This document shows, one piece after another, positions 1 to 7,754 of a stretch of DNA of 64,000 nucleotides. The notes under the pieces were generated by a model. The model was not told the origin of the DNA. It searched no databases and was given only the letters and a program-made list of their open reading frames with translations. Position numbers and translations under genes: made by a program. This stretch comes from Paratissierella segnis (GTDB lineage: Bacteria; Bacillota; Clostridia; Tissierellales; Tissierellaceae). Location: the NCBI RefSeq assembly GCF_014385195.1, contig NZ_JACRTG010000010.1, positions 21,287 through 85,286 of the forward strand, written 5' to 3'. Within the stretch, counting starts at the first letter, position 1. Every line of letters begins with the position of its first letter.

Positions 1-761
1 CCTTTTGGGATATCTATTTTTATCTTCCCCGATAGGGTATTAACCGTGATCTTAGTACCTAGTGCTGCTTCCCAAGGCAGTAGGTCAATTTTAGAAATAA
101 TATTGAGACCATCTAATTTATTTCTACCATCTTCAAGTAATTTTATAGTAAATATTATATCTCCATTTATTCCCCATTTTTCTCCCTTAACCTTTAATTT
201 TTTCCCGGGAAATATGCCCTTAGGGATTTTAATTGACATCTTTTTATTTTCTCCACCAAAATTTACATATACATCTTTTGTTGAACCTTTGTAACCTTCC
301 TCTAAGGTAATATCCAGTTCTGATTCAAAAGATTGTCTCGGCGATCTAAAGCCTTTGCCTGAACGGGTATGTTTCTTACCCCCAAATAAATCATTTATAT
401 TAAATCCACTGCTTGCCCCGGTTCCTCCAAAGAACATGTTAAAAAAATCGCTAAAATCTTCGGCACTTCCTGTAGTATAGGTATATTGTCGTCCTCCAAA
501 CCCAAATTGAGATGGATCAAAATTTTGACCATTTGAAAAATCATAACTGCTTCCAAAAGTATCATACTTCTTCTTTTTATCTGCATCTCCTAAGACCTCA
601 TATGCTTCATTGATTTCTTTGAATTTCTCCTGTGCCTTTGTATTGTTGGGGTTCAAGTCGGGATGATATTTTTTAGCCAATTTTCTGTATGCCTTTTTTA
701 TATCGCTTTCACTAGCATTTTTATCTATACCTAATATTTTATAATAATCCTTGTATTCCAT
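1..761 (-). CDS. DnaJ-like co-chaperone (CbpA type), 3' end outside window
   Basis: J-domain co-chaperone that would stimulate DnaK ATPase and deliver unfolded clients in the cytoplasm. The reading frame opens at an ATG ending at 761, with GGAGAT a few bases upstream, and runs off the left edge after 253 codons. Residues 1-65 form the J domain with the HPD motif in YHPDLNP. A Gly/Phe-rich linker follows, then a beta-rich substrate-binding domain. The CxxCxGxG zinc-finger repeats of classical DnaJ are absent, so this is the CbpA/DnaJ-like class rather than the main DnaJ. A sigma-A promoter with a CtsR-type operator sits directly upstream. The end of the protein cannot be judged. Confidence 0.9.
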   Translation of the reverse strand, partial: MEYKDYYKILGIDKNASESDIKKAYRKLAKKYHPDLNPNNTKAQEKFKEINEAYEVLGDADKKKKYDTFGSSYDFSNGQNFDPSQFGFGGRQYTYTTGSAEDFSDFFNMFFGGTGASSGFNINDLFGGKKHTRSGKGFRSPRQSFESELDITLEEGYKGSTKDVYVNFGGENKKMSIKIPKGIFPGKKLKVKGEKWGINGDIIFTIKLLEDGRNKLDGLNIISKIDLLPWEAALGTKITVNTLSGKIKIDIPK

Positions 762-792
762 GAAACCATCTCCATTCCTGTATAGAAAGTGT

Positions 793-809
793 CCTGACCT
801 TCTCTGACC
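793..809 (-). promoter_or_regulatory. CtsR-type operator upstream of the dnaJ-like gene
   Basis: On the minus strand the sequence reads GGTCAGA-GAA-GGTCAGG. This is a tandem heptamer with a 3-nt spacer, matching the layout of the CtsR heat-shock operator (RGTCAAA-NAN-RGTCAAA) with G for A at one position in the first half-site and two in the second. It lies just downstream of the -10 box of the dnaJ-like promoter, where a repressor would block transcription. No ctsR gene is in the window. Confidence 0.65.
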
Positions 810-818
810 TTCAAAATA

Positions 819-847
819 ATTATATACTAAAATGTCTCAAAAATCAA
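819..847 (-). promoter_or_regulatory. Sigma-A promoter of the dnaJ-like gene
   Basis: On the minus strand TTGATT (842-847) and TATAAT (819-824) are separated by exactly 17 nt. The -35 box overlaps the stop codon of the upstream Spo0E-like gene, so the two genes can be expressed separately. The CtsR-like operator begins about 10 nt downstream of the -10 box. Confidence 0.65.
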
Positions 848-1011
848 CTTGAATTATCATTATCTGGTAAAATATTGTCATTGTTATAATAGTATTCCAA
901 AATAAGTTGATCTAATTCTTGACTTATTTTTATTACCTCCTGATCGCATAGGTTTTTATTTTCCAATTCTTTATTGAGCTTATCCTTTAAGGTGTTGATT
1001 TTTTCCTTAAT
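844..1011 (-). CDS. Spo0E-like aspartyl-phosphate phosphatase, AUU start
   Basis: Small 55-residue protein of the Spo0E family, which dephosphorylates Spo0A~P and delays sporulation. The family signature SQELDQLILEYY lies at residues 33-44, preceded by a helix (IKEKINTLKDKLN) as in family members. No ATG, GTG or TTG opens the frame at the expected N-terminus, and an in-frame TGA lies just upstream. An ATT at 1009-1011, 9 nt after a GGG within GGGTGATC, gives a protein of normal family length. The only canonical alternative is a TTG that removes about 14 residues of the first helix. I infer an AUU start; a sequencing error or a degraded 5' end is the other possibility. Confidence 0.72.
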   Translation of the reverse strand: MKEKINTLKDKLNKELENKNLCDQEVIKISQELDQLILEYYYNNDNILPDNDNSS

Positions 1012-1162
1012 TTTAGATCACCCTTTCTTAAAAATAAATTTAAAACAAGTCAATAAACTATTTGTAACATAATTTTAGCTAAAAGGCAATATTGTTTATT
1101 TACCATTAGCCGATTTTGAATTATTAACTTATTTTATACAGTATATAAAAGGGGGCATTAAA

Positions 1163-1558
1163 TTGAAATCAGATAAGAATTATATACATTTAGATAAAAT
1201 AGGTGAAAGAATTAGATTTGAGAGAGAAAAACACGGATTATCCAGAGAAGCTTTCGCAGAAATAGTAGGCTTATCACCATTTTATATAGGTCAAATTGAA
1301 CGTGATGAGCGAAATATGAGCATAGAGACTTTGATTAGAATATGTGACGCTCTAAACGTTTCTATTGATTATATTTTGAAAGGTTACATAAAATATATGG
1401 AGAATATCTCTGTTATGGAAACTGTTGAGAGTAATTATTCTGAAGAAATGGATAGTGAAATCAAGGAATTATTGTCCCTTTTATCAGGAACCTCAAAAAA
1501 GAATATTAGCTTAATAAATGATATGATAAAGCTGTTATTACCCAATCTGGAAAAGTAA
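1163..1558 (+). CDS. XRE-family helix-turn-helix regulator
   Basis: A 131-residue transcription regulator. Residues 10-70 form a Cro/CI-type HTH (IGERIRFEREKHGLSREAFA, then GLSPFYIGQIERDERNMS), ending in the usual LNVSIDYILKG segment. The C-terminal 60 residues are acidic and helical without a recognisable ligand domain; they could dimerise. The start is a TTG with a GGGGG ribosome-binding site 7 nt upstream. A perfect palindromic terminator follows directly. The target is unknown. It points away from the Spo0E-like/dnaJ pair and toward the copper genes, so a role in either is only conjecture. Confidence 0.85.
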   Translation: MKSDKNYIHLDKIGERIRFEREKHGLSREAFAEIVGLSPFYIGQIERDERNMSIETLIRICDALNVSIDYILKGYIKYMENISVMETVESNYSEEMDSEIKELLSLLSGTSKKNISLINDMIKLLLPNLEK

Positions 1559-1560
1559 GC

Positions 1561-1586
1561 TCTCCCTTAGAATATTCTAAGGGAGA
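1561..1586. terminator. Bidirectional palindromic terminator
   Basis: A perfect 26-nt palindrome with arms TCTCCCTTAGAAT and ATTCTAAGGGAGA lies between the convergent ends of the XRE gene (+) and csoR (-). Neither side carries a long T run, so termination strength is uncertain. Confidence 0.6.
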
Positions 1587-1591
1587 AGTTC

Positions 1592-1861
1592 TTATTTAAT
1601 ATATTTATCAATAATATTTATTATCTCGTCTATTTTTTCCTGACCTTGTTCTTCGCCTTCTAATATTGCAGAAGCAACGCAGGATCTTAGATGACTATTT
1701 AAAATATCAATATTGGCTTTTTTTAACAATCCAATAACCGATAATATTTGTGTCGATATGTCTACACAATATCGATCGTCTTCCAACATTCTAATTATAC
1801 CATCCATCTGCCCTCTGGCTGTTTTCAATTTGTTTATAGCCTTCAATTTACCTTCATTCAT
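1592..1861 (-). CDS. csoR: CsoR-family copper-sensing repressor
   Basis: All-helical DUF156/CsoR repressor that binds Cu(I) and releases the copper operon promoter. With the start at the ATG ending at 1861 (GGGTGAT 5 nt upstream) the protein has 89 residues. The Cu(I) triad is present as Cys32 (in RYCVD), His57 and Cys61 (in SHLRSC). A GTG three codons earlier is in frame but overlaps the ribosome-binding site. It is the last gene of the copA-copZ-csoR order, 12 nt after copZ, and closes at the palindromic terminator. A CsoR-like operator sits at the copA promoter, which suggests autoregulation. Confidence 0.88.
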   Translation of the reverse strand: MNEGKLKAINKLKTARGQMDGIIRMLEDDRYCVDISTQILSVIGLLKKANIDILNSHLRSCVASAILEGEEQGQEKIDEIINIIDKYIK

Positions 1862-1873
1862 ATAAATCACCCA

Positions 1874-2080
1874 TTAATTGATTTCAAGCACTTCATAACC
1901 CGCATCTTCTACTGCATTTTTCAAAGCATCATTTGCCATATTTTCCCCTTCAACTTCTACCTTTTTAGTTTGTAAATCTACTTTAACACTTGCAACCCCA
2001 TTTACTTCACTTAAAGCATTTTTTACTGCCTTTACGCAATGTTCACAGGACATGCCATCAACTAACATAATCTTTTTCAT
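1874..2080 (-). CDS. copZ: CopZ-like copper chaperone
   Basis: A 68-residue heavy-metal-associated (HMA) domain protein with the ferredoxin-like beta-alpha-beta pattern and the Cu(I)-binding motif GMSCEHC at residues 9-15. It would carry Cu(I) in the cytoplasm and hand it to the CopA pump or to CsoR. The ATG has GGAGGT upstream. It lies 315 nt downstream of copA on the same strand, separated by a repeat-rich island, and just upstream of csoR. Read-through from copA is likely, but a separate promoter inside the island cannot be excluded. Confidence 0.9.
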   Translation of the reverse strand: MKKIMLVDGMSCEHCVKAVKNALSEVNGVASVKVDLQTKKVEVEGENMANDALKNAVEDAGYEVLEIN

Positions 2081-2126
2081 AATATAATACCTCCATTTAT
2101 TTTAAATTATAAAATACTTCTTACCT

Positions 2127-2395
2127 AATTACCTGCCTTGAAAACCGGAGATCCTTCGTTTTACTCAAGGATGACACCAGCAGTAATCGCGGGTCAATAA
2201 AATCAGTATAATTCCTGCTTGTGTCATTCTGGAACGCAGTGAAGAATCTATGTTTAATAACCCAAAAGCTCGACCCTAGCAACTCTTCACTCTTAGTTCT
2301 TCACTCTTCACTATCTTTTAACTGTTCTTCACTGTTCACTGTTACTTATTCACTGCTTCTCTCTTCACTATCTTTTCATTGTGCATTGTGAATTG
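2127..2395. repeat. Non-coding repeat island between copA and copZ
   Basis: This gap holds two hairpin-prone repeats: GATCCTTCGTTTTACTCAAG, whose ends pair as GATCCTT...AAGGATG (about 2149-2174), and a related unit reading GTCATTCTGGAACGCAGTG (about 2223-2241). Low-complexity tracts built from TTCACT, TTCACTGTTCACTG and CATTGTGAATTG follow. The first hairpin and the tracts recur almost word for word at 25.8-26.1 kb. No ORF or promoter was recognised. Confidence 0.7.
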
Positions 2396-4765
2396 CTATT
2401 CAAATCTCTTCAGTCTCAAGGAGTTGGAAACTACAGAAACTGAACTAAATGCCATAGCCGCACCTGCCACCATAGGATTTAAAAATCCTAAAGCTGCAAA
2501 TGGAATACCTATACTATTATAGAAAAATGCCCAAAATAGATTTTGTTTTATGGTTCTCATAGTCCTATGACTTAATCTTATAGCTGTAACCACTCCATTT
2601 AAATCTCCACGCATCAAAGTAATATCCGCAGCCTCCATAGCCACATCCGTTCCTGTCCCAATTGCAAAACCCACATCCGCCGAAGCCAATGCCGGAGCGT
2701 CGTTGATTCCATCTCCAACCATGCCCACATGTTTGCCTTGTGCCTTAAGTTCGTCAACCTTCGACGCTTTGTTTTCAGGTAACACATCAGCAAGTACATG
2801 CGTTATACCAATTTGTTTTGCTATAGCCTTTGCTGTTCTTTCATTATCTCCTGTTATCATATAAACATCAAGACCCATATCCTGCAGTTTGTTGATAGCT
2901 TCAAGGGAAGTTTCTTTAATCTTATCTGCAACAGCTATTATCCCGGAAATATTTCCATCAATGGATATTAGCATAGCAGTTTTCCCTCCTTCTTCCAGTC
3001 TAGATAAATCATTTTCTTTATCCCCTATAATTATATCGTTTTTAACCATCAGTTTTCTATTGCCAATTAATACCTCTTTACCTTCAATACTAGCTTTGAG
3101 TCCCATTCCGGGTATTGCTTCAAAAGAATTAATCGTAATCAGCTCAATAGATTCTTCTTCACTTTTTTTAACGATTGATTCACCTAACGGATGTTCAGAT
3201 GCCTTTTCCACCGATGCTGCCAGTCTAAGTATTTCTGCATCTTCATAGCCATTAAAACTTATTATATCCGTAACTTCAGGTTCACCTTTAGTTATAGTCC
3301 CCGTCTTATCAAAAATTATGGTATCCATCTTATGAGCTCTCTCCAGATGCTCTCCTGATTTAATCAATATACCATTTTCAGCGCCCTTGCCGGTGCCAAC
3401 CATAATTGCAGTCGGTGTAGCCAATCCTAATGCACAAGGACATGCTATAACCAAGACTGCTACAGCATTTATAAGACCTGAGTTGAAACTGCCCCCAACA
3501 AAATAATGACCTAAAAATGTTAAAAAGGCTATTCCAACTACTATTGGCACAAATATTCCAGATATTTTATCTGCCAGCCTTTGGACGGGTGCCTTTGAGC
3601 CTTGAGCATCTTCTACTAATTTAATTATTTGAGACAATACAGTATCTTTCCCTATTTTTGTTGCCTTGAATTTGAAGGATCCAAATTTATTGATTGTAGC
3701 TCCAATTACCGTATCATCAACGGATTTATCGACAGGTATACTCTCTCCTGTAATCATTGATTCGTCTAAAGATGAGTTCCCTTCAACAATAATGCCATCT
3801 ACCGGAACCTTCTCTCCGGGTCTAACCAATATAATGTCCCCGATCTCCAATTTTTCTATGGGTGTATCCACTTCTATTCCATCCTTTATGACCCTGGCAG
3901 TCTTGGGTTGTAATCCCATCAATTTTTTAATAGCTTCCGATGTCTTTCCCTTTGCAATCGCTTCAAATGTCTTGCCTAATAGGACCAAAGTAATTACCAC
4001 AGCTGAAGCCTCGAAATAATATTCATGTACTCCCCTAATTAGATTGTACAGACTATAAAAGTAGGCTGCTGATGTACCCATAGACACCAAAACATCCATA
4101 TTTGCCCCTCCGCCGCGAAGAGAATGATAAGCACCTTTATAAAATCTATAACCTATAATAAATTGAACAGGAGTGGCTAATAACAACTGAAAATATCCGT
4201 TTGTCAAGATATTCATATTTCCGGCCATATGGAAAAACATTGCTGAAAACAATGGAATACTCAATATGGCGGATATGATAAAAGATGTTTTCAGAGATTT
4301 TATCTCCTTTTCTCTAAGTTCCTTTTCTCTGTCCAAGTCCCTTTCAACTTCTACTTCAGCTTTATAGCCCGCCTTTTCTACTGCCTTTATTAAAGCATTA
4401 TCATCTATTAATCCTGATGGAAATTCTACAATAGCTTTGTTGGTTGAAAGATTCACATTTGCCCTCGTTACTCCGTCAATCTTATTAAGAACCTTTTCAA
4501 TCCTTGCAGAACAAGCTGCACAAGTCATACCCTCTATAAGAAGTGTCTTTTTAGTAAGAGGAACTTCATATCCTGTCTTTTCTATAATATTTATAATATC
4601 CTTTGGAGCTATTTTATCAGTTTCATATTCTACCGTAGCTTTATTTGCCAGTAAATTTACTACAGCATTTTCCACTCCGTCGTTTTTATTCAAATTTTTT
4701 TCAATCCTTGCCGAACATGCTGCGCAGGTCATACCACCTACATCTATAGTAATTTTTGCTAACAT
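2396..4765 (-). CDS. copA: Copper-exporting P1B-type ATPase
   Basis: A 789-residue Cu(I) efflux pump of the inner membrane. Two N-terminal HMA domains carry GMTCAACSARIEK motifs near residues 11-23 and 79-91. Eight membrane segments follow in the usual P1B-1 layout, with the transport motif CPC (in IACPCALGLATP), the phosphorylation site DKTGT, the TGE motif (ITGES), a nucleotide-binding HP pair (SEHPLG) and the hinge GDGINDAPAL. Length and architecture match Gram-positive CopA. The ATG start has GGGTG upstream. It leads the copper unit (copZ and csoR downstream) and is preceded by a strong promoter overlapped by a CsoR-like operator. Confidence 0.95.
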   Translation of the reverse strand: MLAKITIDVGGMTCAACSARIEKNLNKNDGVENAVVNLLANKATVEYETDKIAPKDIINIIEKTGYEVPLTKKTLLIEGMTCAACSARIEKVLNKIDGVTRANVNLSTNKAIVEFPSGLIDDNALIKAVEKAGYKAEVEVERDLDREKELREKEIKSLKTSFIISAILSIPLFSAMFFHMAGNMNILTNGYFQLLLATPVQFIIGYRFYKGAYHSLRGGGANMDVLVSMGTSAAYFYSLYNLIRGVHEYYFEASAVVITLVLLGKTFEAIAKGKTSEAIKKLMGLQPKTARVIKDGIEVDTPIEKLEIGDIILVRPGEKVPVDGIIVEGNSSLDESMITGESIPVDKSVDDTVIGATINKFGSFKFKATKIGKDTVLSQIIKLVEDAQGSKAPVQRLADKISGIFVPIVVGIAFLTFLGHYFVGGSFNSGLINAVAVLVIACPCALGLATPTAIMVGTGKGAENGILIKSGEHLERAHKMDTIIFDKTGTITKGEPEVTDIISFNGYEDAEILRLAASVEKASEHPLGESIVKKSEEESIELITINSFEAIPGMGLKASIEGKEVLIGNRKLMVKNDIIIGDKENDLSRLEEGGKTAMLISIDGNISGIIAVADKIKETSLEAINKLQDMGLDVYMITGDNERTAKAIAKQIGITHVLADVLPENKASKVDELKAQGKHVGMVGDGINDAPALASADVGFAIGTGTDVAMEAADITLMRGDLNGVVTAIRLSHRTMRTIKQNLFWAFFYNSIGIPFAALGFLNPMVAGAAMAFSSVSVVSNSLRLKRFE

Positions 4766-4780
4766 TATATCACCCTTTCC

Positions 4781-4806
4781 TATCCCCTCCCCGAGGGGGT
4801 GTGTAT
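4781..4806. promoter_or_regulatory. Putative CsoR operator at the copA promoter
   Basis: The stretch contains a C-tract/G-tract inverted repeat (CCCCTC and GAGGGG around a short centre) flanked by A/T, the layout of known CsoR sites. It covers the predicted copA transcription start, so bound apo-CsoR would block initiation. Assignment rests on position and layout, not on an exact consensus match. Confidence 0.5.
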
Positions 4807-4808
4807 TT

Positions 4809-4837
4809 ATCTTAACATCCTATAATTATTTTGTCAA
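4809..4837 (-). promoter_or_regulatory. copA promoter
   Basis: On the minus strand a perfect TTGACA (4832-4837) is followed after 17 nt by TAAGAT (4809-4814). Transcription would begin inside or next to the GC-rich operator, giving a leader of about 40 nt. Confidence 0.75.
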
Positions 4838-4904
4838 TAAAATTTGCTAAATTTATTCAAAACTTGGAGCCGTCAGATATTATCAAGATGGACAAACAAA
4901 ATAC

Positions 4905-4953
4905 TTGAGATTTTATTTAAATTATATTATAATGATATTGATAATAATTATCA
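4905..4953 (+). promoter_or_regulatory. feo promoter with Fur box
   Basis: TTGAGA (4905-4910), a 17-nt spacer and TATAAT (4928-4933) form the promoter. The sequence TGATAATAATTATCA at 4939-4953 is an exact 7-1-7 inverted repeat (TGATAAT-N-ATTATCA), the classical Firmicute Fur box, and it covers the transcription start. Iron-dependent repression of feoABC is the direct prediction. Confidence 0.85.
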
Positions 4954-5004
4954 ACTAGGAATATAATTTATATATCCAGTTAAAATAACAAGAAGGGGAG
5001 ATGC

Positions 5005-5229
5005 ATGAAGGTTATGGCTCTTATACAACTAAAGCCCAATGATAAAGGCCGCATCAGCGAAATAAAAGGCGGAAAGCAAATTTGCAAAAGATTATTTGAA
5101 TTAGGTTTAAATAAAGGTGTGGAGATTGAGGTCGTGAAAAATGATATCGGTCCCGTTATAGTTGATTTATCAGGACATAAATTAGCTATAGGCAGAGGAC
5201 TAGCTAACAATATAATAATTCAAGCATAG
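5005..5229 (+). CDS. feoA: Ferrous iron transport protein A
   Basis: A 74-residue SH3-like FeoA domain protein that works with the FeoB ferrous iron channel at the cytoplasmic face. Typical features are the RISEIKGGKQICKRLFELGL segment and the C-terminal GHKLAIGRGLANNI. The ATG start has GGGGAG 4 nt upstream. It is the first gene behind a Fur-box promoter, and feoB begins about 50 nt downstream. FeoA is required for uptake in several bacteria, although its exact action on FeoB is not settled. Confidence 0.93.
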   Translation: MKVMALIQLKPNDKGRISEIKGGKQICKRLFELGLNKGVEIEVVKNDIGPVIVDLSGHKLAIGRGLANNIIIQA

Positions 5230-5278
5230 ATTTTTATTTTTGATTTATTATAGCTATCATTTAGGAAGAGGTGGAGAC

Positions 5279-7261
5279 ATGAATACAATAGCTTTAGTAG
5301 GAAATCCTAATTCCGGAAAGACCACATTGTTCAACGCTATAACTGGCGCTAACCAACACGTTGGAAATTGGCCGGGGGTTACTGTAGAAAAAAAAGTTGG
5401 TGAATTTAAATTCAACAATAAAATATATGATGTCGTTGATTTGCCTGGCACTTATAGCTTAGGCGCTTTCTCTGAGGATGAGGTTGTGGCAAGAGACTAT
5501 GTAGTAAAAGGAAACCCTGACGTTGTAATAAATGTAGTTGATGCTACAAATATTGAGAGGAACTTATATCTTACAACTCAACTGTTGGAGATGGGTGCAA
5601 ATGTAGTTATCGCATTAAATATGGTTGACGAGGCAAAAACTAGAGAAATCGAGATAAATATAGAAAGCTTATCTAAAAATTTAGGTGTTCCTGTAATATC
5701 TACTGTAGCATCTAAAAAATCCGGAGTTGAAAAATTAATCGAAAAAACTGTGGAATGCATTGAAAAAAAGTCTGAATATCATCCTCTAAGTTATGGTGAA
5801 AACATAGATAAAGAAATAAAAACTATTAAAGAACTATTAAAGGATTCTAAGGCTGATTATCCTGCAGATTGGATTGCAATCAAGCTGTTGGAAGGAAATA
5901 AAGATATTTTAGAAGAAGTAAACAATAAAGATGTCGAGAAAAGACTAACGTTCCTTAAAGACAAGGGAATTGATTATGAACTGGAAATAGTAGATAAAAG
6001 ATATGATTTTATAAGCAATATCACTAAAAAAAGCGTAGTAAAACCCGATGAAGCCGTAGTTACGCTTTCGGATAAAATAGACAAAGTAATCACCAATAAA
6101 TATCTAGGATTACCTATATTTGGACTAATTATGTTTATAGTTTTTCAGTTAACTTTTAAAATAGGTCAAGATTTATTGGGCGGAATAGTTGAATCTTGGA
6201 TTGAAACCTTTGGAGTTTTCTTGTCCAAGGAATTAGTTTTAATAAATGCTCCTGAATGGCTTATATCTTTTATTTCAGATGGTATAATTGGTGGAGTTGG
6301 TGCAGTATTAAGTTTTATTCCGCTAATAACCGTACTTTATTTCTTTTTGGGTGTATTGGAAGATACAGGGTATATGGCTAGAGCAGCATATATTATGGAT
6401 GATATAATGAGGGCATTGGGACTTCAAGGCAAAACTTTTATTTCCATGATAATAGGATTTGGCTGCAATGTACCGGGAATAATGGCAACCCGTACACTGG
6501 AAACAAAAAAAGATAAAATGATCGCTATTCTTATAAATCCATTTATGTCTTGCGGAGCAAGGATACCTATATATTTAGTATTTATTTCAGCGTTTTTCCC
6601 TGAACATGGCGGCATTATTTTATTTATTCTTTATTTTTTAGGTATACTAGTAGCCTTAATTATGGGGAAAATTTTTAGCAATACATTGTTTAAAGGCGAA
6701 TCATCTCACTTTATCATGGAGCTTCCTCCATATAGATTGCCGTCTTTTAACAGTGTTATTAAAAATATGTGGCAGCAAGTTCTCCATTTCATAGAAAGAG
6801 CAGGAACGATTATATTTGCAGTTGTCGCTATATTATGGATATTGTCAGTACTCCCATTAGGCGTTGAACCATATAGCCAAGCAAGCTTATTAGGCAAAAT
6901 AGGTACCCTATTAGCACCTATATTCAAACCTGCAGGATTTGGAACTTGGCAAGCATCAGTAAGTTTAGCTGCCGGTATTGCAGCCAAAGAAGCTGTAGTG
7001 GCAGTCTTGGGCATGGTATATGCAGGTGTTAGCGAAGGAAGCGAATTGATCGTTGCTATCCAAAATGCATTTACACCGCTTACTGCAGTTTCATTTATGG
7101 TTATGGTATTATTATATACGCCGTGTGCAGCCACTATTGCCACTGTAAAGCAAGAAACTAATTCTTATAAATGGGCGATATTTATATCCGTATACACATT
7201 TGCATTGGCATGGATAGCATCAGTTCTGGTATATCAAATCGGAAGTTTATTGGGCTTTTAA
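5279..7261 (+). CDS. feoB: Ferrous iron transport protein B
   Basis: A 660-residue inner-membrane Fe(II) transporter with an N-terminal G-protein domain. G1 is GNPNSGKTT (near residue 8), G3 is DLPGTYS and G4 is NMVD. The helical GDI-like spacer follows, then about ten membrane segments with two Gate regions, including the conserved GFGCNVPG and SCGARIP motifs. I place the start at the ATG at 5279, preceded by an AGGAAGAGGTGG ribosome-binding site; an upstream in-frame start would add 13 residues that do not resemble FeoB. It lies between feoA and a FeoC-like gene in a Fur-controlled operon. Confidence 0.95.
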   Translation: MNTIALVGNPNSGKTTLFNAITGANQHVGNWPGVTVEKKVGEFKFNNKIYDVVDLPGTYSLGAFSEDEVVARDYVVKGNPDVVINVVDATNIERNLYLTTQLLEMGANVVIALNMVDEAKTREIEINIESLSKNLGVPVISTVASKKSGVEKLIEKTVECIEKKSEYHPLSYGENIDKEIKTIKELLKDSKADYPADWIAIKLLEGNKDILEEVNNKDVEKRLTFLKDKGIDYELEIVDKRYDFISNITKKSVVKPDEAVVTLSDKIDKVITNKYLGLPIFGLIMFIVFQLTFKIGQDLLGGIVESWIETFGVFLSKELVLINAPEWLISFISDGIIGGVGAVLSFIPLITVLYFFLGVLEDTGYMARAAYIMDDIMRALGLQGKTFISMIIGFGCNVPGIMATRTLETKKDKMIAILINPFMSCGARIPIYLVFISAFFPEHGGIILFILYFLGILVALIMGKIFSNTLFKGESSHFIMELPPYRLPSFNSVIKNMWQQVLHFIERAGTIIFAVVAILWILSVLPLGVEPYSQASLLGKIGTLLAPIFKPAGFGTWQASVSLAAGIAAKEAVVAVLGMVYAGVSEGSELIVAIQNAFTPLTAVSFMVMVLLYTPCAATIATVKQETNSYKWAIFISVYTFALAWIASVLVYQIGSLLGF

Positions 7262-7272
7262 GGAGTGATATA

Positions 7273-7536
7273 ATGCTTAAAAACATCCTAATGGAGTTAA
7301 ATAATTCAAAGGCTTTTTCCAGATCAAATATTGCAATTAAACTAAATATAACAGAAGATATGGTAGATCAATTGTTGCAGCAGTTGATCCATATGGGATA
7401 TTTGAAGGAAGATTTGGGATCTCCTGCATGTGAAACTACTTGCGGGGGATGCCCATATGCCAATATGTGCGGCAAGAATCCTGTAACCATCTATAGCATT
7501 ACAGAAAAGGGATTGAAGTTAATAGGAGATAACTAA
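7273..7536 (+). CDS. FeoC-like winged-helix protein with Cys cluster
   Basis: An 87-residue small winged-helix protein that ends the feo operon. Residues 1-45 form the helix-turn-helix (FSRSNIAIKLNITEDMVDQLL). A four-cysteine cluster follows (CETTCGGCPYANMC, spacing C-x3-C-x2-C-x5-C) and suits an Fe-S cluster, then a winged C-terminus (VTIYSITEKGLKLI). FeoC proteins of this type are thought to protect or regulate FeoB, and the cluster may sense iron or oxygen. The ATG has AGGAGTG upstream, 11 nt after the feoB stop. The name is by position and architecture; direct DNA-binding regulation is not shown. Confidence 0.82.
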   Translation: MLKNILMELNNSKAFSRSNIAIKLNITEDMVDQLLQQLIHMGYLKEDLGSPACETTCGGCPYANMCGKNPVTIYSITEKGLKLIGDN

Positions 7537-7539
7537 TCA

Positions 7540-7677
7540 ATTCACAATTCACAATGCACAATGCACAATTCACAGTTCACAATTAAAACATTTAAACATT
7601 TAAACATTAAAAGATAAAAGATTGTTGAAGTCGAGTTCTGGGGTCTTATAATTTAATTCACAGTTTACAGTTTACAA
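7540..7677. repeat. AATTCACAATGCACAA-type low-complexity repeat island
   Basis: Downstream of feoC, tandem variants of AATTCACA, AATGCACA and AACATTTA fill about 60 nt (7540-7610), followed by CACAGTTTACAGTTTACA (7661-7676). The same vocabulary recurs at 2.3, 25.8, 30.1 and 35.0 kb. There is no coding capacity. Confidence 0.7.
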
Positions 7678-7680
7678 CTG

Positions 7681-7722
7681 AAAAAAGTTTAAAAGTTATT
7701 AAAACTTTTTTAAACTTTTTTG
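7681..7722 (+). terminator. Terminator-like A/T hairpin after feoABC
   Basis: Arms AAAAAAGTTTAAAAGTT and AACTTTTTTAAACTTTTTT pair with a 2-nt bulge and end in a T run. It is the first terminator-like structure downstream of the feo operon, about 145 nt past the feoC stop. Confidence 0.6.
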
Positions 7723-7748
7723 TTTATTATCAATATTTTGGGTATAAT
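7720..7748 (+). promoter_or_regulatory. Promoter of the orphan RNA unit
   Basis: TTGTTT (7720-7725), a 17-nt spacer and a perfect TATAAT (7743-7748). It lies right after the feo terminator and points into a 330-nt stretch without a plausible gene. Confidence 0.55.
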
Positions 7749-7754
7749 ATTAAT

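Noticed and set aside
395..586. Minus-strand ORF of 63 codons
   Set aside because: It is an out-of-frame overlap of the DnaJ-like gene, whose frame has full J-domain homology.
1570..1590. CRISPR-like or IS-end interpretation of the palindrome
   Set aside because: It is a single palindrome between convergent genes without spacers, target duplications or transposase nearby.
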